Notes under the pieces: generated by a model
Databases searched by the model: none
The model's input: only the letters and a program-made list of their open reading frames with translations
Told to the model about the DNA's origin: nothing
Shown here: positions 1 to 5,155 of the stretch, piece by piece
Layout of the letters: every line of letters begins with the position of its first letter
Numbering within the stretch: position 1 is the first letter of the stretch
Program-made: the position numbers and the translations under genes
Assembly (NCBI GenBank): GCA_030451965.1
Contig: JAKDNE010000227.1
Coordinates: forward strand, 1 to 5,467
Source: Brachybacterium sp.
GTDB taxonomy: Bacteria; Actinomycetota; Actinomycetes; Actinomycetales; Dermabacteraceae
DNA: 5,467 nucleotides
Direction of reading: 5' to 3'

Positions 1-9
1 TCAATCAGT

Positions 10-25
10 CCTGATAATTATCAGG
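10..25. repeat. Perfect 16-bp palindrome
   Basis: CCTGATAATTATCAGG reads identically on both strands. It is flanked on both sides by the same 5-mer, CAGTC (6-10 and 26-30; the first overlaps the palindrome by one base). The AT-rich centre in GC-rich surroundings suggests a binding site for a dimeric protein, either a repressor or a recombinase, or part of a mobile-element end. Nothing in the window identifies the protein. Confidence 0.75.
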
Positions 26-31
26 CAGTCG

Positions 32-78
32 CGAGCTGACGCAGCACGTACTGCATAGTTTTCGTTAGTGTCAGTTCG
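32..78. repeat. Nested imperfect inverted repeat
   Basis: Outer arms CGAGCTGAC (32-40) and GTCAGTTCG (70-78) match in 8 of 9 positions, the exception being a G/T wobble. Inside them lies a near-palindrome GCAGCACGTACTGC (41-54), with 12 of 14 bases symmetric. Outer arms around an inner dyad, next to the 16-bp palindrome, resemble a recombinase binding region or element end more than an ordinary promoter. The function is inferred only from symmetry. Confidence 0.45.
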
Positions 79-212
79 AGCCCTTGGGCACCTCAGTGGC
101 TAGTTCGGCAAACTGAAATCCCAGCTCAAACTACGATTTACTCGTCTGATGCAACTACCGCTGCCGCAGCAACTCACGGCGCTGATCCGGGTGGGCCGAC
201 GTGCTGCGATTG

Positions 213-235
213 CGGTATCTGCGCCAGATGCACCG
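213..235 (-). terminator. Possible operon-end stem-loop
   Basis: About 30 bases past the stop of the last minus-strand gene lies an inverted repeat. ATCTG (217-221) pairs with CAGAT (225-229) around a 3-nt loop, and CGGT (213-216) can pair with ACCG (232-235) after a two-base bulge. The position fits a transcript-end hairpin. No T-rich tract follows on the minus strand, so a classical intrinsic terminator is not supported; it could equally be a 3'-end stabilising hairpin or chance. Confidence 0.3.
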
Positions 236-265
236 GCCAATCCGTTCGGGTCAACGCTCGTCGAG

Positions 266-661
266 TCACTGCAGACCTTCCCAGTAGGCGAAGCCGAACT
301 GGACGATGACGATCGTGTAGATCACGCAGCCGACGAAGACGACCACCGAGGCGATGAGCGCGCCGACGCCGAGCTTCGGCGTCCCGGTGCTGCGGCTGAG
401 GCGGATCCCGTTCCAGGCGCAGACGGCGGCGGTGATGGCGAGGACCGCCATGAAGTGCGGCAGCACGATCGCGCCGACGACGGCGAGCACGTTCATGATC
501 AACGAGGCGATGATCCAGCCGCGGCCCGAGCGCCGCAGCCGGTCGGGCTGATCGGCGTCGACGGGCGCAGCGGGCGCGGCGGTGGCCGGGCTCGGGACGT
601 TCTTGCCATTCCAGAAGTCAGGCGTCTCGCGCCTGGTCTCGGCGTGTGCGGGGTCGGCCAT
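266..661 (-). CDS. Small membrane protein with three TM helices (DUF4190-like)
   Basis: A 131-residue protein. Residues 1-47 are a hydrophilic, Ala/Pro-rich N-terminal tail, probably cytoplasmic and disordered. Hydrophobic segments follow at roughly 48-66, 68-86 and 97-122, and the chain ends FAYWEGLQ. The architecture resembles short DUF4190-type actinobacterial membrane proteins, which have no defined enzymatic role; I see no catalytic motif. The frame stays open far upstream, but that extension is antisense-like Arg/Asp-rich sequence inside the permease gene. The ATG at 661 is chosen because AAGGAG lies 6 nt before it and hydrophobic coding begins after it. The gene is 41 bp downstream of the second permease on the same strand, so probably cotranscribed. 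It could be an accessory or immunity-type subunit of the transporter, which is inference from position only. Confidence 0.85.
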   Translation of the reverse strand: MADPAHAETRRETPDFWNGKNVPSPATAAPAAPVDADQPDRLRRSGRGWIIASLIMNVLAVVGAIVLPHFMAVLAITAAVCAWNGIRLSRSTGTPKLGVGALIASVVVFVGCVIYTIVIVQFGFAYWEGLQ

Positions 662-667
662 GGTTAT

Positions 668-673
668 CTCCTT
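668..673 (-). promoter_or_regulatory. Ribosome binding site fixing the small membrane protein start
   Basis: On the minus strand this reads AAGGAG, 6 nt before the ATG at 661. It lies in the 41-bp gap after the permease stop and supports the 131-residue form over the much longer open frame. Confidence 0.8.
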
Positions 674-702
674 GGGTCGGTGGGGCTGGTGGTGTGTACG
701 GG

Positions 703-1455
703 TCAGGTGCGAGCGTCGGCGCGCTCGAGCACGACGGTGTTCGCGGCTGCCAGAAGCGTGCTCAGCAGCAGACAGGCGGCGATGATCGCGGCGATCACGC
801 CGGCGGTGATGTCGCCGGTGTCGGCGAAGGTCGCCGTGCCCAGCTGGGTCGCCCTCGACAGCGCCGCGTAGGGGCTGATGAAGATCGCGGCATCGAGACC
901 GACGACGAGCAGGAAGGCCGAGAACCCGGCCCCGAGGAAGGCGACAGCGACCGGTGCGGCGAAAGAGCGCATCTGCATCGACAGCCAGGACTGAAGGACG
1001 GCGACGGGAACGCTGGCGAGGATGATGAGCAGGGAGATCGCGAGATACTCCGGCGGCAGGAAGCCGGGCAGTCCGAAGCCGATCATTCCCAGCGCCACGG
1101 TGGTGACCACGGCGATGACCTGCATGATCGCGGCCAGAACGGAGATCACTGCGGCCTTGGCAATGATGATCTGCAGCGACGGCGTGGGTCCTGCCATCAG
1201 CGCGTTCCAGTTGCTGCCGCGGTGCTCGGCCCGCCAGACCAGCGAGGCGAGGATCGCGATGCCCACAGAGAGTGGGAAGAGGCCGTAGAAGACGATCGAG
1301 CGCATCCACAGCGTGTGCCAGCCGTCCTCGAGGCCACGCCCGTCGATGAGGGTCATGATCAATCCGGTGGCCACCAGCACGATGGGTAGCAAGACGACGA
1401 CGGCCCAGCTCAGTGAGCGCTTGAGTTTCGAGAATTCTGCGGCGAGGGCGTTCAT
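703..1455 (-). CDS. ABC-2-type permease, LanG/MutG-like
   Basis: A 250-residue integral membrane protein with about six hydrophobic segments, near residues 15-37, 53-73, 99-126, 138-161, 166-188 and 216-243. This is the usual size and layout of ABC-2 family permeases of lantibiotic-immunity and bacitracin-resistance exporters. After TM2 it has WRAEHRGSNWNALMAGP (E77, H78, G80, W83), the cytoplasmic segment characteristic of this class and shared with the upstream permease. It presumably pairs with that permease and the ATPase to expel a peptide or envelope-active compound from the membrane; the substrate is not readable from sequence. The ATG is 1 base past the previous stop, with AGGAGG (1462-1467) 6-7 nt upstream inside the previous gene's last codons, so translation is probably coupled. 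LanG rather than LanE is assigned by gene order only. Confidence 0.9.
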   Translation of the reverse strand: MNALAAEFSKLKRSLSWAVVVLLPIVLVATGLIMTLIDGRGLEDGWHTLWMRSIVFYGLFPLSVGIAILASLVWRAEHRGSNWNALMAGPTPSLQIIIAKAAVISVLAAIMQVIAVVTTVALGMIGFGLPGFLPPEYLAISLLIILASVPVAVLQSWLSMQMRSFAAPVAVAFLGAGFSAFLLVVGLDAAIFISPYAALSRATQLGTATFADTGDITAGVIAAIIAACLLLSTLLAAANTVVLERADART

Positions 1456-1456
1456 C

Positions 1457-2200
1457 TCAGACCTCCTGGCGGTCGAACGAGCGGGTGAACAGGGCGAAGA
1501 TCGCGGCCGCGACGGCAGAGAGGCCGCCGATATTGAGGTAAGACGGCGCGAAGCCGGCCAGCTGTCCGTCGACGTAGCCGGCGGCAGCCGAGAGTGCGTA
1601 GTAGCCCCACGGTGTCAGGTGCGCGATCCACGTCGGCACCGCCGTCGAGATGAGCGCGACGACGGCACCGAGCAGCCCAAGGCCGATGCCGACGAGCTGG
1701 TTCTCGACACGGGCTGCGAGCACGACGTGCAACGCCAGCAGCGCGAGGCTCACGACGAGCAGGCACGCGGTCAGACCGAGCCAGCGTCCAGCCGGCCACG
1801 GGGCGTCGATGCCGACGGCGAGACCGACCGCGGCGAACGCCGCGCTGACGAGCACGGTGGCCCCGGCGACGAGAAGCCCGAGGGCCAGCAGCTTCGCCCG
1901 GCACAGACCGCCGGGCGTCACACCGGACGTCGCCGACATCAGCCATCCGCCGCCCTGGTGCTCGGCATCGACGAGACGGCTCGCGACGACCGCCAGCAAC
2001 AGAGGTGCGGCGAGGGTGAATCCCGACCCCATCCCCATGAGCAGCGTGTTCCACGACGATGCACTGGTGCGGTCGAAGTCGGGGTTGAACACGGCTGCGT
2101 AGAGGCCGATGCCGGTGACGACGGCGAAGAGCACGGCGACGAGGAGAACGACGTGCAGGTGCCGCATCCTGGCGAACTCGTTAACGACGATGGCGCTCAC
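1457..2200 (-). CDS. ABC-2-type permease, LanE/MutE-like (GTG start)
   Basis: A 247-residue membrane protein with hydrophobic segments near residues 16-38, 57-76, 103-130, 141-165, 169-189 and 224-240. Between TM2 and TM3 is VDAEHQGGGWLMSATSG (E80, H81, G83, W86), matching the E-H-x-G-x-x-W segment of the partner permease; HLTPWGYY (195-201) precedes the last helix region. These traits fit the first permease of a LanFEG-type exporter. The start is GTG, whose GTGA overlaps the ATPase stop by 4 bp, and a perfect AGGAGG sits 6 nt upstream. Two similar but clearly different permeases in tandem imply a heterodimeric channel. The transported compound is unknown. Confidence 0.92.
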   Translation of the reverse strand: MSAIVVNEFARMRHLHVVLLVAVLFAVVTGIGLYAAVFNPDFDRTSASSWNTLLMGMGSGFTLAAPLLLAVVASRLVDAEHQGGGWLMSATSGVTPGGLCRAKLLALGLLVAGATVLVSAAFAAVGLAVGIDAPWPAGRWLGLTACLLVVSLALLALHVVLAARVENQLVGIGLGLLGAVVALISTAVPTWIAHLTPWGYYALSAAAGYVDGQLAGFAPSYLNIGGLSAVAAAIFALFTRSFDRQEV

Positions 2201-3105
2201 AGTCCGCCTCCTGCCGTCAGGCCCATGAAGACGGACTCGAGCGTCTGCTCATCACGCCGGACGCCGTGGACGCCGATCCCCTCGGCCACCAGACCTGTGA
2301 CGACGCCGGCTGTCGCCTCATCGCTGTCGACGCCGGCCAGCCGGACGGTCGTGTCCTCCAGGCGTGCGCCGTGCGCACGGGCGAGCATGGACTGCGCGCG
2401 CCGCGGATCCGAGCAGTCGATGAGTAGGTCGGGGGTGGCAGCGCTGAAGAGGTCGGCTCGGGTGCCCTGGAAGATCATCCGGCCCTGGCTGAGGATGCCG
2501 AGGACCGTGGCGGTCTTGTCGACCTCGCCGAGCAGGTGGGAGGAGACCATGACGGTCACTCCCCCGTCCGCGAGCCGGCGCAGCAGCTCGCGGATCTCCT
2601 CGATGCCGGCGGGGTCGAGGCCATTGGTCGGCTCGTCGAGGATAAGCAGCTTCGGCTGCCGGGCCAGAGCCATGGCAATGCCCAGGCGCTGCTTCATGCC
2701 CAGCGAGTACTCGCGCACCCGCTTGCCCATCTGGCCATGCATCCGCACGGTCTTGACTGCGAAGTCGACCTGCGCGTCGTCGAGGCCGAGCAGGCGCTGG
2801 ACGATGCGCATGTTCTCTGCGCCGGTTAAGTGCGCATACCCGGGCGGGGACTCGATGAGCGAGCCGATGCTGCCCAGCAGCTGCCGTCGGGTGCTCCGGT
2901 TCATCGGCTGGCCCAGCACCTCGACCTCGCCGCCGGTGGGACGAATGAGCGAGAGCAGCATCTTCATGGTCGTCGACTTGCCCGAGCCGTTGGGCCCGAG
3001 GAAGCCGTAGACGCTGCCTTCAGGGATGCGCAGGTCGAGACCGTCGACGACAGTGCGGCCGCCGTAGGCCTTGGTGAGGTTCGAAGATTCGACGATGAAG
3101 GACAT
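2197..3105 (-). CDS. ABC transporter ATPase, LanF/BcrA-like with E-loop
   Basis: A 302-residue cytoplasmic ATP-binding subunit that should drive the two downstream permeases. Visible motifs are Walker A GPNGSGKS (37-44), Q-loop region SLIESPPGY with Glu at 85 in place of Gln, signature YSLGMKQR (133-140), Walker B LLILDEP (153-159), D-loop GLDP (162-165) and switch His190. The Glu-for-Gln Q-loop ('E-loop') is a known hallmark of lantibiotic-immunity LanF ATPases, and IESPxxYxHLTGxEN is shared with BcrA-type bacitracin-resistance ATPases. All catalytic residues are intact. A C-terminal ~80-residue extension follows the nucleotide-binding domain, ending TLESVFMGLT as usual for this family. The start is the ATG at 3105; GGAGG lies only 1 nt before it, unusually close, and no better in-frame start was seen. 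Leu93 is encoded by TTA (2827-2829), rare in this GC-rich context. Confidence 0.95.
   Translation of the reverse strand: MSFIVESSNLTKAYGGRTVVDGLDLRIPEGSVYGFLGPNGSGKSTTMKMLLSLIRPTGGEVEVLGQPMNRSTRRQLLGSIGSLIESPPGYAHLTGAENMRIVQRLLGLDDAQVDFAVKTVRMHGQMGKRVREYSLGMKQRLGIAMALARQPKLLILDEPTNGLDPAGIEEIRELLRRLADGGVTVMVSSHLLGEVDKTATVLGILSQGRMIFQGTRADLFSAATPDLLIDCSDPRRAQSMLARAHGARLEDTTVRLAGVDSDEATAGVVTGLVAEGIGVHGVRRDEQTLESVFMGLTAGGGL
2207..2212 (-). promoter_or_regulatory. Ribosome binding site supporting the GTG start
   Basis: AGGAGG on the minus strand lies 6 nt before the GTG at 2200, inside the 3' end of the ATPase gene. It makes the overlapping GTG start credible, and the stop/start overlap suggests translational coupling with balanced ATPase and permease synthesis. 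Confidence 0.85.
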
Positions 3106-3197
3106 GCCTCCACTCTCGCGAGGATCGGCGGCGGTGTCGTCTGGCGAGGCGACTATCTTCGACTAGTCGATCTGCACTACGTCGGGCCGGTTCCGGC
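3106..3197 (-). promoter_or_regulatory. Regulator-to-transporter intergenic region, likely operator/promoter
   Basis: This 92-bp gap is the only sizeable gap before the transporter genes. It contains a perfect 12-bp palindrome, TCGACTAGTCGA (3159-3170), and the hexamer CGACTA repeated at 3150-3155 and 3160-3165, exactly 10 bp apart, or one helical turn. An inverted repeat GCCGG-TT-CCGGC (3186-3197) abuts the regulator stop codon. NarL-type regulators commonly bind dyad or phased repeats upstream of their targets, so control of the transporter by the adjacent regulator is plausible. I see no strong -35/-10 pair; GATAGT on the minus strand (3152-3157) is the best weak -10 candidate. Confidence 0.5.
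3159..3170. repeat. 12-bp perfect palindrome, candidate response-regulator operator
   Basis: TCGACTAGTCGA is a perfect dyad located 54 bp upstream of the ATPase start and overlapping the second copy of the 10-bp-phased CGACTA repeat. The symmetry is directly visible. Its role as binding site for the adjacent NarL-type regulator is inference. Confidence 0.6.
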
Positions 3198-3872
3198 TCA
3201 GGTCGCAGGCGGGACCAGGCCCAGGCGGTGGGCGAGAACGACCGCCTGGACGCGGTCGCGCAGCTGGAGCTTGGTGAGAATGCGCTGCACGTGCACACGC
3301 GCGGTATTCTCCGAGATGACCAGCTCCTCAGCGATCTCCGCGTTGGACAGCCCGCGACCCGTGCACACGAGCACCTCCCGCTCACGCGCGGTGAGCTCGC
3401 CGAGCCGCTCGTCCGGTGCAGAGCCCGCGGTCGCAGGGAGCTGCGCTGCGAAGCGGTCGAGCAGGCGCTTCGTCGTCGACGGCGCGACCACGGCGTCGCC
3501 GGCGTGCACGTGGCGGATGGCCGCGGCGAGCTCCTCGAGCGGGGCGTCCTTGAGCAGGAAGCCCGAGGCCTCGGCCTGGATCGCGTCGTAGGCGTGCTCG
3601 TCGAGGTCGAAGGTCGTCAGCACCAGTACACGGGGCCCGCTGGTCTCGCGGATCCGCCGTGTGGCCTCGACGCCATACATGCGCGGCATCCGCACATCCA
3701 TGAGCACGACGTCGACCTCGAGGTCGGTCAGCATCTCGAGCGCAGCCTGGCCGTCCTCGGCGTCGGCGACGACCTCGAACTCCGGCCGGGTGCTCAGCAC
3801 CATGCGGAAGCCGGTTCGGTACATTTCCTGGTCATCGACCAGCATCAGCCGGATCGGTGCGTCATCGCTCAT
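3198..3872 (-). CDS. NarL/LuxR-family response regulator
   Basis: A 224-residue cytoplasmic transcription regulator. The N-terminal receiver domain (about 7-123) has the acidic pair D13/D14, phospho-acceptor D59 in VVLMDVRMP, Thr86/Thr87 in VLTTFD and Lys108 in GFLLKDA, so phosphorylation should be functional. A linker (about 124-156) leads to a LuxR-type helix-turn-helix (about 157-215) with LTAREREVL and SNAEIAEELVISENTARVHVQRILTKL. Length and domain order are standard for the family. The ATG overlaps the kinase stop as ATGA with no good Shine-Dalgarno, implying translational coupling and a cognate pair. The likely target is the transporter operon starting 92 bp downstream; other targets cannot be excluded. 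Confidence 0.97.
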   Translation of the reverse strand: MSDDAPIRLMLVDDQEMYRTGFRMVLSTRPEFEVVADAEDGQAALEMLTDLEVDVVLMDVRMPRMYGVEATRRIRETSGPRVLVLTTFDLDEHAYDAIQAEASGFLLKDAPLEELAAAIRHVHAGDAVVAPSTTKRLLDRFAAQLPATAGSAPDERLGELTAREREVLVCTGRGLSNAEIAEELVISENTARVHVQRILTKLQLRDRVQAVVLAHRLGLVPPAT

Positions 3873-5113
3873 CGGTCATCTTCGATCGGTAGGAGGGCGT
3901 GGGCCTCGAACCCGCCACCGGACCGGGGACCTGCTTCCAGTGATCCGCCGTAGGCGCTGGCCCTCTGGCGCATGCCCACTAGTCCATGCCCGGTCGTCCA
4001 GGGGACCTCAGGTGTACTGCCGGTGGCCGCACCGTCGTCGACGATGCGCAGCGAGAGCTCGGTCGGGGCATACGAGAGGGTCACCGTGACCACGCTCAGC
4101 AACGGCCCACCATGCTTGCGCGCGTTCGTCAAAGACTCCTGCACGATCCGGTAGGCGGCCAGGTCCAGACCGGCCGGCAGCGCGACCGGCTCCCCCTCGA
4201 TATGGAGGTCCACACGCAGGCCCGTCTGCCGTGCCTCGTCGACGAGTCCGTCGAGACGGCCGAGGCCGGGCTGTGGAGACCGCGACGTGCTGCTATCGTC
4301 GCGGAGTACATCGAGCATCCGCCGCATCTCCCCCATCGCATCGCGTCCGGTGTCGCGCACGCGCTCCATCGCGTGCGCGGCCTGCTCAGGACTCGAGGCC
4401 ACCGTCTGCGCCGCGCCATCGGCCATGACGACCATCGTGCCGAGGCTGTGCGAGACGATGTCATGGATCTCGCGGGCGATCCGTGCCCGTTCCTCGGCTG
4501 CTGCGATCGCCTCCCGCGCATCACGCTCGCGCGCGAGCTGGTCGGCGCGGTCCTGCAGGGCGGTCATATGTCCGCGCCTCGACTGAGCCAGCAGCCCGAT
4601 AGTCGCGAGGAAGAATCCGGTCAGGACGATCACCCCGACTTCACCGATCCGTACGTATTCCTTCGCCAGCAGTGGCTGGGCCGCGACCACGACCCACACC
4701 CCCACCAGAACTGACGCCACGAGAGTAGTCCGCCATCCGAATCGCGCACCCACGAAGTAGAGAAGTAGGCCGAGAAGGACCAGAGGCGCGGGCGATAGGC
4801 CGACGCCGAGCACCACGTAGCCCCACGCGCCAACGTAGACGAGTAGCGGAGTGATCCGCGGACCTCTGCTCCGGAGCACGTAGGCCGCGCAAAGCACTAC
4901 TGACAGCACCAGGGCAACGATGAGCTGCGGGACCGAGAGGACGTTCAACCCGAAGTGCTGGACCGCAAGGTTCATCGCGTCGTACAGGAACAACGCCATC
5001 GCGACCACGATGCTGATGGGAGTCGCATGCCGCTCAGCCCACAGGCCGAACGGCGTTCCCGCGAGGGCAGCGCGCCGACGGCCTGCCGACTGGGCTGTCC
5101 TCGTCACGCTCAT
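3869..5113 (-). CDS. HisKA_3-type sensor histidine kinase with multi-TM sensor
   Basis: A 414-residue membrane sensor kinase. About six hydrophobic segments lie in residues 32-177 (roughly 32-48, 64-81, 88-105, 108-124, 130-148, 157-177) with no large extracellular domain, so sensing is probably within or at the membrane. A short helical linker (180-208) leads to the dimerisation and phospho-acceptor segment EERARIAREIHDIVSHSLG with His217. The HATPase_c domain follows: QESLTNARKHG with Asn330, VDDG (358-361) and GHGLVGMRQR (376-385). All catalytic elements are present. It should autophosphorylate and pass phosphate to Asp59 of the adjacent regulator. The frame is open to an ATG at 5206, but the ATG at 5113 is preferred: the extra 31 residues have no domain character, they run into a probable IS end, and a -10-like TAAAAT sits just upstream of 5113. 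The signal is unknown; antimicrobial-peptide stress is inferred from the linked exporter. Confidence 0.94.
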   Translation of the reverse strand: MSVTRTAQSAGRRRAALAGTPFGLWAERHATPISIVVAMALFLYDAMNLAVQHFGLNVLSVPQLIVALVLSVVLCAAYVLRSRGPRITPLLVYVGAWGYVVLGVGLSPAPLVLLGLLLYFVGARFGWRTTLVASVLVGVWVVVAAQPLLAKEYVRIGEVGVIVLTGFFLATIGLLAQSRRGHMTALQDRADQLARERDAREAIAAAEERARIAREIHDIVSHSLGTMVVMADGAAQTVASSPEQAAHAMERVRDTGRDAMGEMRRMLDVLRDDSSTSRSPQPGLGRLDGLVDEARQTGLRVDLHIEGEPVALPAGLDLAAYRIVQESLTNARKHGGPLLSVVTVTLSYAPTELSLRIVDDGAATGSTPEVPWTTGHGLVGMRQRASAYGGSLEAGPRSGGGFEAHALLPIEDDR

Positions 5114-5121
5114 AGCACCTG

Positions 5122-5127
5122 ATTTTA
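5122..5127 (-). promoter_or_regulatory. Candidate -10 element for a near-leaderless kinase transcript
   Basis: The minus strand reads TAAAAT, 5 of 6 to the TATAAT consensus and matching actinobacterial TANNNT, followed by 8 nt and the ATG at 5113. That spacing puts the transcription start 0-2 nt from the ATG, that is, a leaderless or near-leaderless mRNA, common in actinomycetes. The corresponding -35 region (about 5145-5150) is GC-rich and poor. An AGGTG 2 nt before the ATG is too close to be a good ribosome binding site. Confidence 0.4.
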
Positions 5128-5155
5128 CGGTGGCGGGGGCTGCCGCGCGAATAGG

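Larger units (their letters stand above)
1..265. other. Non-coding left flank, AT-richer than the operon
   Basis: I find no convincing gene here on either strand. The first ~150 bases are clearly less GC-rich than the operon next door, and no frame shows a recognisable protein or the codon bias of the neighbours. The stretch holds a perfect 16-bp palindrome (10-25), a nested imperfect inverted repeat (32-78) and a stem-loop (213-235) downstream of the last gene of the minus-strand operon. The composition change and repeats could mark the edge of a mobile element or a junction, but no recombinase gene is in view. I also looked for a small peptide gene, such as a bacteriocin precursor, and saw none. 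Confidence 0.7.

Noticed and set aside
160..170. GCTGC-C-GCAGC short inverted repeat as terminator
   Set aside because: The loop is only 1-3 nt, the stem is short and no T-tract follows; weaker than the stem-loop at 213-235.
1..265. Possible bacteriocin/lantibiotic precursor gene near the exporter
   Set aside because: No short frame with a ribosome binding site, leader-like sequence and Cys/Ser/Thr-rich core was visible on either strand.
662..1309. Upstream extension of the small membrane protein to 1309
   Set aside because: It runs through the permease gene in another frame with Arg-rich sequence; the AAGGAG before 661 and the change in character mark the true start.
149..1389. Plus-strand open frames at 149-871 and 646-1389
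   Set aside because: Low-complexity Asp/Arg/Gly-rich translations opposite convincing membrane-protein genes; no plausible ribosome binding site or fold.
1313..3010. Long plus-strand open frame of 565 codons
   Set aside because: It is antisense to the two permeases and the ATPase, is rich in Arg/Asp/Gly/Ser with no domain, and arises from the GC-biased codons of the minus-strand genes.
3228..4714. Plus-strand open frames opposite the regulator and kinase (3228-3953, 3986-4714)
   Set aside because: Shadows of the two-component genes; translations lack any recognisable motif.
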